A DNA stretch of 64,000 nt, taken from assembly GCF_002088275.1 (NCBI RefSeq), contig NZ_AQQS01000005.1:62001-126000 (forward strand), written 5' to 3'. Below, piece after piece: positions 38,426-51,409 of the stretch. A program made the position numbers and the translations under genes. The number at the start of each line of letters is the position of its first letter. Position 1 is the stretch's first letter. The DNA is from Aurantimonas sp. 22II-16-19i (GTDB lineage: Bacteria > Pseudomonadota > Alphaproteobacteria > Rhizobiales > Rhizobiaceae). The notes below the pieces were generated by a model. The model was not told the DNA's origin and did not search any database. It saw only the letters and a list, made by a program, of their open reading frames with translations.

Positions 38426-39750
38426 GTCTGTTTGGTTTCGGCAAATCCGATCTGCCCAGGATGAAGGGGTTGTCGCCGCGCCGCGCGCGGGTGATCTCCG
38501 TCCTCGACGTCGGTTCCGAGAAGATCTCCTGCCTGATCGCGCGACTGCGCCCGCGCGTCGCCGGCGAGATGCTCCCCGACCGCACCCACACCATCGAAGT
38601 CATCGGCGTCGGCCATCACCGCTCGCGCGGCATCAAGTCCGGCGCCGTCGTCGACATCGCCGCGGCGGAGATGGCGATCCGCCAGTGCGTCGACGCGGCC
38701 GAGCGGATGGCCGGCCTGTCGGTCGAATCGCTGATCGTCTCGGTCACGGCCGGCCGCCTGAAGAGCGCGCGCCGCCGCTCCGACGTCGAGATCGTCGGCG
38801 AGGTCTCGCCGGCCGATCTCTCCCGCGTCACCGGCCATGCCGCGAAGCTGCCCGTCGACGACGGCCGCGTCGCACTCCATTCGACGGTCTACGACGTCCA
38901 GCTCGACGACGAGTCGGGACTGGAAAACCCCGTCGGCATGACCGGATCGCGGCTGTCGGCCAACCTTCACGTCCTGACCGCCGAGGTGGCGCCGCTGCGC
39001 AACCTCGAGGCGGCGATCAACCGGGCGCAGCTCGTCGTCGAGGCCTTCGTCGCGACGCCCTATGCCAGCGCGCTGTCGACCATGGTCGAGGACGAGGCGG
39101 CGATGGGCTCGGCCTGCATCGACATGGGCTCGGGCGCGACCAGCATCGCGATCTTCAACAACGGCCGCTTCGTCTATGCCGACCAGATCGCCGTCGGCGG
39201 CTCGAACATCACCATGGATCTCGCCCGCGGCCTGTCGATCAGCCCGGCCGACGCCGAGCGTATCAAGGTCATGCACGGCTCGACCATGGCCGAGCTCCTC
39301 GACGACACCGGCGAGCCGATCACCGTCGCGCCGCTGGGCGAGAGCGGCGACGCCCATCCGATCGTCGTCAAGCGCTCGCTGGTGACGAAGATCATCCGGC
39401 CGCGGGTCGAGGAGACGCTCGAACTCGTCCGCGACCGGCTGAACGCCTCCGGCCTCGGCCATGTCATCGGCAAGCGCGTGGTCCTGACCGGCGGCGCCAG
39501 CCAGCTCGCCGGGCTCGCCGAGACGGCTCGCACGGTCCTGCAGCGCAACGTCAGGCTGGGGCGACCGCTGGGCGTTACGGGCCTCAACCCATCGAGCAAG
39601 GGGCCGGGCTTTTCGACCTCCGTCGGCCTCCTGATCTACCCGCAGGTCGCGCATCGCGAATACGTCGCGGAGCGCTCGATCGCCGTGCAGGCCATCGAGA
39701 AGGCGATGGAGGGAGGCCGGATCGGCTCCTGGCTGCGGCGGAGCTCGTAG
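38422..39750 (+). CDS. ftsA: Cell division protein FtsA
   Basis: A 442-residue actin-like ATPase that anchors FtsZ to the membrane. Phosphate-1 motif VLDVGSEKISCLIA, an SHS2 (1C) domain around VVDIAAAEMAIRQCVDAAER, phosphate-2 IDMGSGATSIAIF, and VVLTGGASQLAGL. The C-terminal IGSWLRRSS may be part of the amphipathic membrane helix. It overlaps ftsQ and is followed by a 125-base gap before ftsZ. Confidence 0.96.
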   Translation: MSLFGFGKSDLPRMKGLSPRRARVISVLDVGSEKISCLIARLRPRVAGEMLPDRTHTIEVIGVGHHRSRGIKSGAVVDIAAAEMAIRQCVDAAERMAGLSVESLIVSVTAGRLKSARRRSDVEIVGEVSPADLSRVTGHAAKLPVDDGRVALHSTVYDVQLDDESGLENPVGMTGSRLSANLHVLTAEVAPLRNLEAAINRAQLVVEAFVATPYASALSTMVEDEAAMGSACIDMGSGATSIAIFNNGRFVYADQIAVGGSNITMDLARGLSISPADAERIKVMHGSTMAELLDDTGEPITVAPLGESGDAHPIVVKRSLVTKIIRPRVEETLELVRDRLNASGLGHVIGKRVVLTGGASQLAGLAETARTVLQRNVRLGRPLGVTGLNPSSKGPGFSTSVGLLIYPQVAHREYVAERSIAVQAIEKAMEGGRIGSWLRRSS

Positions 39751-39875
39751 CAGATTCGGCGCGGCGGGGGTGCTGCGCCGGGAAGACAACACGGTGCGCG
39801 CCGCGCGCCCTTGGGAATGGCAACGAACGGCCGCGCGGCAAAACGGCCTTTGCGAATTGAAAGAGGAATGAGGGC

Positions 39876-41432
39876 ATGAGTATCACCTTGAAAAAGCCGG
39901 ACATCACCGAACTGAAGCCCCGCATCACCGTCTTCGGTGTCGGTGGCGGTGGCTGCAACGCGGTCAACAACATGATCAGTGCCGGCCTCGAGGGGGTCGA
40001 CTTCGTGATCGCCAACACCGATGCTCAGGCGCTGCGGTCCTCGCGGGCCGAGCGCATCATCCAGATGGGCGTCGCCGTCACCGAGGGTCTCGGCGCCGGC
40101 TCCCAGCCCGAGGTCGGCCGTGCCGCCGCCGAAGAATCGATCGACGAGATCTGCGATCACCTCCTCGGCTCGCACATGTGCTTCGTCACCGCCGGCATGG
40201 GCGGCGGCACCGGCACGGGCGCTGCTCCCGTCGTTGCCCGGGCGGCCCGCGAGAAGGGCATCCTCACCGTCGGCGTCGTCACCAAGCCGTTCCACTTCGA
40301 GGGCCAGCGCCGGCTTCGGATCGCCGAGCAGGGCATCGAGGAACTGCAGAAGAACGTCGACACGCTGATCGTCATTCCGAACCAGAACCTCTTCCGCATC
40401 GCCAACGACAAGACCACCTTCGCCGACGCCTTCGCGATGGCCGACCAGGTGCTCTATTCGGGCGTCGCCTGCATCACCGACCTGATGGTCAAGGAAGGCC
40501 TGATCAACCTCGACTTCGCCGACGTCCGTTCGGTGATGCGCGAGATGGGCAAGGCGATGATGGGCACCGGCGAGGCGTCCGGCGAGGGCCGCGCCATGGC
40601 CGCCGCCGAGGCGGCCATCGCCAACCCGCTGCTCGACGAGACCTCGATGAAGGGCGCCAAGGGCCTGCTCATCTCGATCACCGGCGGCCGCGACCTGACC
40701 CTGTTCGAAGTCGACGAGGCGGCGACCCGCATCCGCGAGGAAGTCGACCAGGATGCCAACATCATCCTCGGCGCGACCTTCGACGAGAATCTGGAAGGCG
40801 TCATCCGCGTGTCGGTGGTCGCCACCGGCATCGACAAGAGCGACGTCGAGATGGCCCAGCGCTCGTCCATGACCACCAGCCAGACGGCCGCGATGGCGCA
40901 GCAGCGGGCGATCCCGCAGGCTGCTCCGGCAGCTCAGCCGGCGCCGGCCATGGCCGCATCGGCTCACGCCGCGCCGGCCCCGGCCACCGAAGAAGAAAGC
41001 GAGATCGAGGACGCTTTTTCGGCCGCGCTCGCCGCCGAGATCGCGCAGGTTGCCCCGCAGTCGGCGCCGCGCTCCGCGGTTTCTAGCGCGGAGACGGCGA
41101 TGGAGCCGGTGCAGCCGGCCCGCATGCCGCGCGTGGAAGACTTCCCGCCGGTGGTGCGTGGCGAGATCGAGCAGCGTCAGGCTGCCGGCGAACAGGCCGG
41201 CGACGAGCGGGGTGCCATGGGGCTCCTGCGCCGTCTGACCACCGGACTGTCGCGCCGCGAGGAAGAGGAGCATGCCGGCGAGCCGGCCCGCCGCGCCCAT
41301 GTGGAGCCGAATCCCTATGCCCCGCGCCGCGCCGCGGCGGAATCGGCGGCCCGTCCGGCCACCGCGTCGCGTCCGGTGAGCGAGGAGGATCAGCTGGACA
41401 TCCCGGCGTTCCTCCGACGCCAAGCCAACTGA
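39876..41432 (+). CDS. ftsZ: Cell division protein FtsZ
   Basis: A 518-residue tubulin-like GTPase that forms the division ring. The tubulin signature GGGTGTG is present, along with [13 protein letters not shown] and the T7 loop [11 protein letters not shown]. The globular domain ends near residue 318; a long Ala/Pro/Glu-rich linker (about 320-500) and the conserved C-terminal peptide [14 protein letters not shown] follow. The long linker is usual in Hyphomicrobiales. A GAGGAATGAGGG ribosome-binding region precedes ATG 39876, and a clear terminator follows. Confidence 0.98.
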   Translation: MSITLKKPDITELKPRITVFGVGGGGCNAVNNMISAGLEGVDFVIANTDAQALRSSRAERIIQMGVAVTEGLGAGSQPEVGRAAAEESIDEICDHLLGSHMCFVTAGMGGGTGTGAAPVVARAAREKGILTVGVVTKPFHFEGQRRLRIAEQGIEELQKNVDTLIVIPNQNLFRIANDKTTFADAFAMADQVLYSGVACITDLMVKEGLINLDFADVRSVMREMGKAMMGTGEASGEGRAMAAAEAAIANPLLDETSMKGAKGLLISITGGRDLTLFEVDEAATRIREEVDQDANIILGATFDENLEGVIRVSVVATGIDKSDVEMAQRSSMTTSQTAAMAQQRAIPQAAPAAQPAPAMAASAHAAPAPATEEESEIEDAFSAALAAEIAQVAPQSAPRSAVSSAETAMEPVQPARMPRVEDFPPVVRGEIEQRQAAGEQAGDERGAMGLLRRLTTGLSRREEEEHAGEPARRAHVEPNPYAPRRAAAESAARPATASRPVSEEDQLDIPAFLRRQAN

Positions 41433-41463
41433 TCTCGCGCCTCTGTTGCGGTTTCGTGACACT

Positions 41464-41494
41464 GCCCGCCGGAGCGATCCGGCGGGCATTTTCA
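41464..41494 (+). terminator. Rho-independent terminator after ftsZ
   Basis: A perfect 10-bp stem GCCCGCCGGA/TCCGGCGGGC with loop GCGA, followed by ATTTTC, 32 bases past the ftsZ stop. It separates the ddlB-ftsQAZ unit from lpxC. Confidence 0.88.
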
Positions 41495-41599
41495 TACAAG
41501 CCATTGATTTCATGGGCTTGCAGCGAATTGTTCACAGGCTCTCGGTAACAGTGGGTAAGAAAGCGTGATTTTGCCAAATCTGCTCCCGGATTTACCAAC

Positions 41600-41633
41600 G
41601 TTCTCAACAAAAGGAGAACCATTCGGATTCTCC
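41600..41633 (+). promoter_or_regulatory. Alternating hairpins in the lpxC leader
   Basis: GTTCTC (41600) pairs with GAGAAC (41614-41619), and the overlapping GGAGAA (41613) can instead pair with TTCTCC (41628-41633). The two stems share the same central strand, so only one can form at a time. This lies about 100 bases upstream of the lpxC start and may be a leader switch or a chance palindrome. Confidence 0.3.
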
Positions 41634-41734
41634 GGCGCATGTCGGCCCTCGGTCGACGAACTTTCGTGTGTGAGCGGACCCGGCACGGGGATTTTGCCGG
41701 ACGCGGGGCGGGGAAAGGTCATTCGGACGTGTTG

Positions 41735-42673
41735 ATGTTCCAGCAGACGATAGCATCGCGGATCGACTTCGGCGGCGTCGGTGTGCATAGCGGGCTGCCG
41801 GTGCGGCTGGCTCTGTTGCCGGCGGAGATCGATACGGGCATCGTCTTTCACCTCGTCGGCGCGGACGGCCTGATCCAGGAGATCCCCGCGATCTCGTCGA
41901 ATTCCACCCCGTCCGATCTCTCCACCGTGGTCGGCAATCCGAACGGCTCTCACGTCTCGACCATCGAGCACCTGATGGCGGCGCTCTATGCCATGGGCAT
42001 CGACAACGTCGTCGCCAGGATCGATGCCCGGGAGACGCCGATTCTCGACGGCGGCTCGGCCGAATATGTGCGCGGGATCGTCGAAGCCGGCGTCGTCAGC
42101 CAGGTCGCCAAGCGCCGCTATCTGCGGGTTCTGAAGCCGGTCTCCATCGAGCTGAACGAGGCGAGGGCGGAGTATCGACCCTATGCCGGCACCCGGTTCG
42201 AGGTCGAGATCGATTTCGCCAATGCCGCCATCGGCCGTCAGGCCTACCGGGCCGACCTGACCGCGGCGCGCTTCACCAAGGATCTCGCCCGGGCCCGCAC
42301 CTTCGGCTTCATGGCCGATGTCGAGCGGCTCTGGGCGGCCGGCTACGCGCTCGGCTCGTCGCTGGAGAACTCGGTCGTCCTCTCCGACGAGGGGCGGGTG
42401 GTCAATCCCGAGGGCCTGCGCTTCGAGGACGAGTTCGTGCGCCACAAGGCGCTCGACGCCGTCGGCGACCAGGCGCTGGGCGGCATTCGCATTCTTGGAT
42501 GCTACCGGTCCTATCGCGGCGGCCACCGGCTGAACGCGCTGGCGCTGCGGGCGCTGCTCGCCGACCGCAAGGCTTATGAGATCGTCGAGATGCCGTCCCG
42601 CCGCGTCGACCCGGTGCGCCACGCGCCGCTGGTCGCCGTCGCAGCCCCGGCGTTCGGCCCGCAGGTTCTCTGA
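41735..42673 (+). CDS. lpxC: UDP-3-O-acyl-N-acetylglucosamine deacetylase
   Basis: A 312-residue zinc-dependent deacetylase, the committed step of lipid A synthesis. Motifs: GVGVHSGLPVRLALLPAEID, the zinc His in STIEHLMAALYAMGIDN, ILDGGSAEY, and the second zinc site FVRHKALDAVGD. ATG 41735 (MFQQTIAS) matches the usual N terminus; the frame extends to 41639 but those residues are not conserved in type. Downstream genes bamD and recN keep the standard order. Confidence 0.96.
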   Translation: MFQQTIASRIDFGGVGVHSGLPVRLALLPAEIDTGIVFHLVGADGLIQEIPAISSNSTPSDLSTVVGNPNGSHVSTIEHLMAALYAMGIDNVVARIDARETPILDGGSAEYVRGIVEAGVVSQVAKRRYLRVLKPVSIELNEARAEYRPYAGTRFEVEIDFANAAIGRQAYRADLTAARFTKDLARARTFGFMADVERLWAAGYALGSSLENSVVLSDEGRVVNPEGLRFEDEFVRHKALDAVGDQALGGIRILGCYRSYRGGHRLNALALRALLADRKAYEIVEMPSRRVDPVRHAPLVAVAAPAFGPQVL

Positions 42674-42971
42674 CACCGCCGTCACGGTGGCAGGATGCCG
42701 CCTGTGCCCGCGGGACACGGCCCTGCGCGGGATCCGCTTCTCCGGGGCTTCCTGCCGGTGTGATGGCGCCACGTGCCATGGCCAGAGGCAACGCGGCGGC
42801 CGCATCGGTGACCTTGCGGCAACAACCGGACTGTGAATCTCGCCATCTCACGGCGTTCCGGGCAGGCGGCCACAAAAAAGGCTGCTTACTCTGGCTTCGG
42901 CATTGTTCGAGCCTTGCTCGGGGGGTAGTGATGCCGGCCGGAGGCCGATTGGGCTAGGGGACCCGCAAGAC

Positions 42972-43856
42972 ATGATCGACGCGACCAGATTTTCTGCCGG
43001 ATCGACGAAATGGCTCCGGCATCTCTTGCTGACCGGAGTTGTGCTCGGTGCCGCATCCGGCCTTGCCGGCTGCATGTCGGGGGGCGACAGCGACGTCGAC
43101 GTTCTGGCGCTCGCCGCCGAGACCGATCCGCCGGACGTCCTCTACAACCAGGGCCTCGCCAATCTCGAAGGCGGTCGCCTCGGCGAAGCCGCCAAGAAGT
43201 TCCAGGCGATCGACCGCCAGCACCCCTATTCGGAATGGGCGCGCAAGGCGCTGATCATGCAGGCCTTCGCCAGCTATCGCGGCGGCGACTACGAAGAGGC
43301 GACGACGGCGGCCAAGCGCTATCTCTCGCTCTATCCGGATTCCGACGACGCCGCCTATGCCGAGTACATCATCGGCCTGTCGCACTACCGTCAGATCCCC
43401 GACGTCACTCGCGACCAGAAGCAGGCTGCCTATACCGCCCAGGCGATGCGGGCGCTGATGGAGCGCTTCCCCGATACCGCCTATGCCGAGGACGCCAGGG
43501 GCAAGCTGCGCATCGCCCGCGACCAGCTCGCCGGCAAGGAGATGCTGGTTGGCCGCTATTATCTGGAGCGCCGCGACTATCTGGCGGCCATCAACCGCTT
43601 CAAGAACGTCGTCGACGTCTATCCCGACACCCGCCAGGTGGAAGAGGCGCTGGCCCGCCTGACCGAGGCCTATTACGCGATGGGCCTGACCCGCGAGGCG
43701 CAGGCCTCCGCCTCGGTCCTCGGCCAGAACTTCCCCGACTCGCCCTGGTACAACGACAGCTATGCGCTGCTCCGGGGGCATGGGCTGGAGCCGCGCGAGG
43801 GATCGTCCGACTCCTGGTTCGCGGCCGCGACGAAGAAGATCACCGGCGCCTCTTGA
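42972..43856 (+). CDS. bamD: Outer membrane assembly lipoprotein BamD
   Basis: A 294-residue outer-membrane lipoprotein (ComL/YfiO) of the BAM complex that inserts beta-barrel proteins. A signal peptide with [17 protein letters not shown] supplies the lipobox Cys near residue 35. TPR-like repeats follow: [40 protein letters not shown], and [23 protein letters not shown] 42972 is preferred over the longer frame. It lies between lpxC and recN. Confidence 0.95.
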   Translation: MIDATRFSAGSTKWLRHLLLTGVVLGAASGLAGCMSGGDSDVDVLALAAETDPPDVLYNQGLANLEGGRLGEAAKKFQAIDRQHPYSEWARKALIMQAFASYRGGDYEEATTAAKRYLSLYPDSDDAAYAEYIIGLSHYRQIPDVTRDQKQAAYTAQAMRALMERFPDTAYAEDARGKLRIARDQLAGKEMLVGRYYLERRDYLAAINRFKNVVDVYPDTRQVEEALARLTEAYYAMGLTREAQASASVLGQNFPDSPWYNDSYALLRGHGLEPREGSSDSWFAAATKKITGAS

Positions 43857-44066
43857 GGCCGCGGCCTGCCAGGATCGCACGACCCGGCGGGACGTGTCGG
43901 ACCGGCATGAGACGAGAGCGATGCGGGCGGCGCGCCAGCGCCGCTCGCCTCGTCGCCACAACCGCCCGCCTGTCAGCCGGGGCACAGCTTCTTGCCCGGC
44001 TTGCGAAACCCGGGCCCGCGACCGACAGTGTCGTCGCCGCATCCTGCCCTGACCGACGATTCGGAC

Positions 44067-45737
44067 ATGCTGGTCCATCTTTCCATCCGTGACATCGTAC
44101 TGATCGAGCGCCTCGACCTGACGCTGGGGGCCGGCCTGTCCGTGCTGACGGGCGAGACCGGCGCCGGCAAGTCGATCCTGCTCGATTCCCTCGCCCTCGC
44201 CCTCGGGGGCCGGGGCGACGGCTCGCTGGTGCGGCACGGGGCGAAGCAGGGCGAGGTGACGGCCGCCTTCGATATCGAGACGGACCACCCGGCAAGGCGC
44301 CTCCTGACCGACAACGGCTTCGACGACGACGGCGATCTCGTCCTGCGCCGGGTCCAGACCGCCGACGGGCGGACCCGTGTCTTCATCAACGACCGGCCGG
44401 CCAGCGTCGCCCTGATGCGCGCGATCGGCCTGTCGCTGGTGGAGATTCACGGCCAGCACGACGACCGCGCGCTCGTCGACGCGGCGAGCCACCGCACGCT
44501 CCTCGACGACTTCGGCGGCCTCGGTGACGATGCCGCGGCGACGGCCCGGCTGTTCGGCGAATGGCGTTCCGCCCGCGAGGCCCTCGGCCGGCACCGGGCG
44601 AAGGTCGAGGCGGCGGCGCGCGAGGCGGATTTCCTGCGCAGCGCGGTGGAGGAGCTGTCCGAGCTGCAGCCGATTGCCGGCGAGGAAGAGGAGCTTGCCG
44701 CGAGCCGGCAGGTGATGATGCGCTCGGAGAAGATCGCCACCGACGTCAACGATGCCAATGAGGAACTGTCCGGGCCGGCCTCGCCGATTCCCGGCCTCGC
44801 CAATCTCCTGAAGCGCCTCGACCGCAAGCGGGACGAACTTCCCGGTCTCCTCGACGAGGCGATCGAGCGGCTCGACACCGCCCTCGACGCGCTCTCCGAC
44901 GCCCAGACCTCGCTCGAGGGGGCGCTGCGCAGCCTGGAGTTCGATCCGCGGGCGCTGGAGGCCACCGAGGAGCGGCTGTTCGCGCTGCGGGCTGCCGGGC
45001 GCAAGTACAACGTGCCCGTCGACGACCTGCCGGAGCTGACGGCGAGGATGATCGGCGATCTTGCCGACGTCGATGCCGGCGAGGAGCGGCTGGTGAAGCT
45101 CGAACGCGACGTCGAGGAGAAGCGCGAGCGCTTCGACACGGCGGCGCTGGTTCTGTCGGAAAAGCGCGCCGTCGCCGCCCGCATGCTGGAAGCGGCGGTG
45201 ATGGCCGAGCTGCCGGATCTGAAGCTGGAGCGCGCGAGCTTCATGGTGACGCTCGAGCGTGACCCGGAGCGGCGGGACGCTTCCGGCATAGACACCGCCG
45301 AGTTCCACGTGCGCACCAATCCCGGCACGCGCGCCGGCCCGATGATGAAAGTCGCCTCGGGCGGCGAGCTGTCGCGCTTCCTGCTCGCCCTGAAGGTGGC
45401 GCTGGCCGATCGCGGCTCGGCCCCGACGCTGGTCTTCGACGAGATCGACACCGGCGTCGGCGGCGCCGTCGCCGACGCCATCGGGCGCCGCCTCGCGCGT
45501 CTCGCCGGAACCGTGCAGGTGCTCGCGGTGACCCATGCGCCGCAGGTCGCGGCGCGCGCCTCGACCCATCTCCTGATCTCCAAGGCCAGCGTCGCCGGGG
45601 CCGAAGAGGACCGCGTCGCCACCCGTGTCGCGGCGATCGACACCGAGGGTCGGCGCGAGGAAATTGCCCGCATGCTCGCCGGCGAGAGCGTGACGGAAGA
45701 GGCGCGCGCCGCCGCCGCGCGGCTGATCGGACGCTGA
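44067..45737 (+). CDS. recN: DNA repair protein RecN
   Basis: A 556-residue SMC-like ATPase for double-strand break repair. Walker A is LTGETGAGKSILLDSLALAL, the ABC signature is ASGGELSRFLLALKVAL, Walker B is LVFDEIDTGVGG, and LAVTHAPQVAA is the H-loop. The centre (about residues 150-370) is coiled coil. ATG 44067 gives the standard MLVHLSIRDIVLIE start. Order bamD-recN-(monooxygenase)-ligA. Confidence 0.96.
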   Translation: MLVHLSIRDIVLIERLDLTLGAGLSVLTGETGAGKSILLDSLALALGGRGDGSLVRHGAKQGEVTAAFDIETDHPARRLLTDNGFDDDGDLVLRRVQTADGRTRVFINDRPASVALMRAIGLSLVEIHGQHDDRALVDAASHRTLLDDFGGLGDDAAATARLFGEWRSAREALGRHRAKVEAAAREADFLRSAVEELSELQPIAGEEEELAASRQVMMRSEKIATDVNDANEELSGPASPIPGLANLLKRLDRKRDELPGLLDEAIERLDTALDALSDAQTSLEGALRSLEFDPRALEATEERLFALRAAGRKYNVPVDDLPELTARMIGDLADVDAGEERLVKLERDVEEKRERFDTAALVLSEKRAVAARMLEAAVMAELPDLKLERASFMVTLERDPERRDASGIDTAEFHVRTNPGTRAGPMMKVASGGELSRFLLALKVALADRGSAPTLVFDEIDTGVGGAVADAIGRRLARLAGTVQVLAVTHAPQVAARASTHLLISKASVAGAEEDRVATRVAAIDTEGRREEIARMLAGESVTEEARAAAARLIGR

Positions 45738-46024
45738 CGGCCTGAGCGTCCCGCGAACGCCGCCGGGAATGATCGCCTGATCGCCCCCGATCGGCGCGCG
45801 ATTGCCAAAGATCAACGCCCGATGGTCTCGCCGTCGATGGGGGATGCGCTTTTTCGCCCGTCGAAACGCGCCCTTAGCATTCGTCACCGTACTTGAGGAG
45901 GCGACGAGTCCGGGGCAAGATCTGCGTCGAGCGTTCGGAACGCCGCGTCGCCGAGGATCGGCCGGCTCGCTCATCCATCGGGGCGAGACGGCGCGTTGAG
46001 GCAGAACTCTGGGGGGAGCCCGAC

Positions 46025-47128
46025 ATGGCGCGAGACGGAACGGTGCTGATCGCCGGAGCTGGCCCGGTGGGGTTGGCGGCCGCGGTGGAGCTGACCCGGC
46101 GCGGCGTCGCCGTGCGCATCGTCGATGCCGGCGACGGCCCGACGCCGGCCGAGCAATCGCGGGCGCTGGCGATCAATCCGACGACGCTGGCGATCCTCGC
46201 ACCGTCAGGCCTCCGCGAAGCCCTTCTCGCAGCCGGCACGACGATCACCGGGAGCGACGTCGTCATCGATGGCCGGACGGTTCTTTCTCTGTCGTTCAAG
46301 TCGGCCCGCACGCCCCATCCCTTCATGCTCTCTTTGCCCCAGGGCCGGACCGAGCGCCTGATGATCGACTGGCTGGGACAGCGGCAGGTCGCCGTCGAGT
46401 GGAATGTCGGGCTCGTCGCCGTCGGTGAGACCCACCGCCCGAGCGCGACGCTCTCCACCGGGGAAGAGGTTGCGGCCGCGGCGATCCTCGGCTGCGACGG
46501 CAGCCATTCGAAGGTGCGCCAGGAGCTCGGCGTGCCCTGGAGCGGGAAAGGCTATCCCGGCGTTTTCGCGCTCGCCGACGTGATCTTCGAGGCGCCGATC
46601 GATCCCCACCGGGGGCGGATTTCCATCGGCTCGGGCGAGCGCACGTCCCATGCACTCCTGCCGATGGGAGAGGACCGGGCGCGGCTGATCGGCTTCCACG
46701 ATTCGCCCGACGCGCTGGTCGCCGCCGTCGGGGGCATCGCCTCGGTGACCTGGCGCTCGACCTTCCGGGTGTCCTTCCGCCATGCCGAGCGGATGTCGCG
46801 GGGCTGGGTGTTCCTCGCAGGCGATGCGGCCCACGTCCATTCCCCGGTCGGTGGCCGGGGCATGAATCTCGGCATCGCGGACGCCGCGACCTTCGCCCAC
46901 CTCTTCTGCGAGCACCGCGAGACGGAGTACGAATCGCAGCGCCTGCCGGTGGTCAGAAGCGTCATGCAAGAGACCCGCCAGATGACCGACATGCTGGCCA
47001 AGCCGCCCTCGCACATCGCCTCGTTCCTGAAATACGCCATGCCGATGGCGACGATGCTGCCCCCGGTGCGGCGCAAGATGGCCGAGCGGGTGCTGGCGCT
47101 TGACCTGCCGCAGCCGGAGTGGCTCTGA
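46025..47128 (+). CDS. FAD-dependent aromatic-type monooxygenase
   Basis: A 367-residue group A flavoprotein hydroxylase. Signatures: N-terminal FAD motif VLIAGAGPVGLAAAVELTRR, the DG motif ILGCDGSHSKVRQELG, and GWVFLAGDAAHVHSPVGGRG for the second FAD site. Length matches the short, single-component class lacking a C-terminal thioredoxin-like domain. GGGGGGAG at 46010-46018 supports ATG 46025. It stands between recN and ligA, where such a gene is not usual, so it may be a recent insertion. The substrate is unknown. Confidence 0.88.
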   Translation: MARDGTVLIAGAGPVGLAAAVELTRRGVAVRIVDAGDGPTPAEQSRALAINPTTLAILAPSGLREALLAAGTTITGSDVVIDGRTVLSLSFKSARTPHPFMLSLPQGRTERLMIDWLGQRQVAVEWNVGLVAVGETHRPSATLSTGEEVAAAAILGCDGSHSKVRQELGVPWSGKGYPGVFALADVIFEAPIDPHRGRISIGSGERTSHALLPMGEDRARLIGFHDSPDALVAAVGGIASVTWRSTFRVSFRHAERMSRGWVFLAGDAAHVHSPVGGRGMNLGIADAATFAHLFCEHRETEYESQRLPVVRSVMQETRQMTDMLAKPPSHIASFLKYAMPMATMLPPVRRKMAERVLALDLPQPEWL

Positions 47129-49729
<2,601 letters not shown>

Positions 49730-50111
49730 GACAGGCGGCCTGGGAGTTCACTCCCGGACCGCCGGTATCGACCTCGCGCGGCGCTGGAGCGGTAAACCCT
49801 TGGCGCCGGTCGAAGACCGGGGCCGACGATATGAGCAAGTGCGGGCGCCAGTCGGGGCAGACGCAAAAAGTTGCTGCGTCGATGACGTTGCTGTCGCAGT
49901 CGGCACGGGGGCGGACTGGGGGCACATCGAGGGCTTTTGCGACAGGATGACGTCACGTCTCGCCGGTCTTCCGCAGCGGGACGCAAGATCTGGGGCGCAA
50001 CGGTTGCTGCGGTGCAGAACCGCCACGGGGGCTTACGAATCTGCCCGCGGCGGGCTCCGCGTCTTGCTTTGGCCGCGGCGGGGCCGCAGCCTCCGGTGAC
50101 ACATCGACGAC
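49730..50111. other. Intergenic stretch between ligA and the YbjN gene
   Basis: About 380 bases. I saw only a weak inverted repeat around 49860-49882 (GACGCA against TGCGTC) and no gene, RNA or terminator that I can support. Confidence 0.35.
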
Positions 50112-50636
50112 ATGGAATCCGATATGCTCGACCGTCCGGCGCAGCTACTGCGCGCAACCGCCACATCCCTGGCCCTTCTCGCGGCCCTGCCGGTCCCAGT
50201 GGCCCTCGCGGCCGAGGCGGGGCCGGCGGAGAACGCCATCGGCCGCAACGACCTGGCGGCGATCCTGGACGTGGCGCAGGGCTATGGAGAGGCGGAGCTG
50301 ACGAAGACGGAGACCGGCGATCCGGTGATCACCGGTGACATCAACGGCACGGCCTACCAGCTGTTCTTCCTCGACTGCAGCAGGAACACCGACTGCCTGA
50401 CGCTGAATTTCTACGCGATCTGGGACGGCGCGGGGATCGGCCTCGACCTCATCAACCGCTGGAACGCGACCGGCGCCTACAACAAGTCCTATCTCACCGA
50501 GACCGGGATGCCGGTGGTCGAACTCAACGCCTCGTCGATCGACCTGACGAGGGAGCGGCTCGGCGATCTCTTCGACCGCTGGACCGTGACGCTGGCCCAG
50601 TTTCCCCGTCTGGTGCTCGACAAGGCCGACGAATAG
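50112..50636 (+). CDS. Secreted YbjN-domain protein
   Basis: A 174-residue protein with a signal peptide (SLALLAALPVPVALA, cleavage near AEA) and one YbjN-like sensor/adapter domain: ILDVAQGYGEAELTKTETGD, then LFFLDCSRNTDCLTLNFYAI and INRWNATGAYNKSYL. The two cysteines in CSRNTDC may form a disulfide in the periplasm. YbjN family proteins have been linked to envelope and stress traits, but this periplasmic subgroup is poorly defined. ATG 50124 (MLDRPAQ) is an alternative start. It converges with the gene at 50697. Confidence 0.75.
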   Translation: MESDMLDRPAQLLRATATSLALLAALPVPVALAAEAGPAENAIGRNDLAAILDVAQGYGEAELTKTETGDPVITGDINGTAYQLFFLDCSRNTDCLTLNFYAIWDGAGIGLDLINRWNATGAYNKSYLTETGMPVVELNASSIDLTRERLGDLFDRWTVTLAQFPRLVLDKADE

Positions 50637-50696
50637 CACCCGCGCGAGGAGGCGCGACGGGAACAGGATTGCGGCCGGTTTCCTGCGCCCGGATCG

Positions 50697-51401
50697 TCAT
50701 TCTGCGGCTGGGGCGGGAACATCTTCCGTCGCCATCGGATAGTGGAGGTTGCCGCCCTCATAGGGCGGGAACTCGGAGAAGTCGGCCCGCATCTCGTGGC
50801 GGACCGGCGAGTGGAGCGCGGCTTCCAGCGCGGACGGGCTGTCGAACAGGATGCGGTTGCGCTGGAGGTGCTGGACGCGGCGCCAGGGCATCGCGTCGAT
50901 CCAGTCGATCCGGGTCAGGATCTCTAGCTCCCGCACGCCCGGGAACCGCCGCATGATCGGCGGGTGGTGGGCGATGTAGTGGGACAGCCAGGCGTTGGTG
51001 TCCATCGCCGGCCCCGGATAATGGACGACGTAGCTGCAGGCCGTCGGCGTCGGCGGCGCCGGCTCGGGAACGGCGAAGCTGCGCACCGCCATCGCCTGCT
51101 GCGTCGCCTCTGCCCCGGCAAGGCTCGGCAGGGCGCCGGGCTCGGCGAGCGGCCGCAGGACGCCGCCGCTGCCGATCGCCGCCTCCAGATCGGCAAGTTC
51201 CCCGAAATAGAGCTGGATGCCGAAGGCGGGCGGATGTCCGTCGTCGTTGTAGAGGTCCGATGCGGTCTCGGGGGTGTAGAGCCGCGCGCGCTCCAGACCG
51301 GGCACCGCGGCAAGGAGCGTGCGGACGCTGCCGCGGTCGTCGTCTGAGACCCGGCAGGCCGCATCGTCCGAGGTGAAGAAGACCAGATAGGAAAATCGCA
51401 C
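50697..51401 (-). CDS. EthD-like dimeric alpha/beta-barrel protein, last gene of the TRAP cluster
   Basis: A 234-residue cytosolic protein of unknown function. The C-terminal half resembles EthD/ferredoxin-like barrels: SYVVHYPGPAMDTNAWLSHY, HHPPIMRRFPGVREL, and HEMRADFSEFPPYEG. The N-terminal half (RFSYLVFFTSDDAACRVS) looks like a second, diverged barrel, so it may be an internal duplication. The GTG start at 51401 is 8 bases after the dctM stop, so it is co-transcribed with dctPQM and may act on the imported substrate. I do not assign a reaction. Confidence 0.65.
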   Translation of the reverse strand: MRFSYLVFFTSDDAACRVSDDDRGSVRTLLAAVPGLERARLYTPETASDLYNDDGHPPAFGIQLYFGELADLEAAIGSGGVLRPLAEPGALPSLAGAEATQQAMAVRSFAVPEPAPPTPTACSYVVHYPGPAMDTNAWLSHYIAHHPPIMRRFPGVRELEILTRIDWIDAMPWRRVQHLQRNRILFDSPSALEAALHSPVRHEMRADFSEFPPYEGGNLHYPMATEDVPAPAAE

Positions 51402-51409
51402 GGGCGGCC

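Noticed and set aside
42954-45974. 1006-residue minus-strand frame over bamD and recN
   Set aside because: Antisense shadow of two clearly identified genes on the plus strand.
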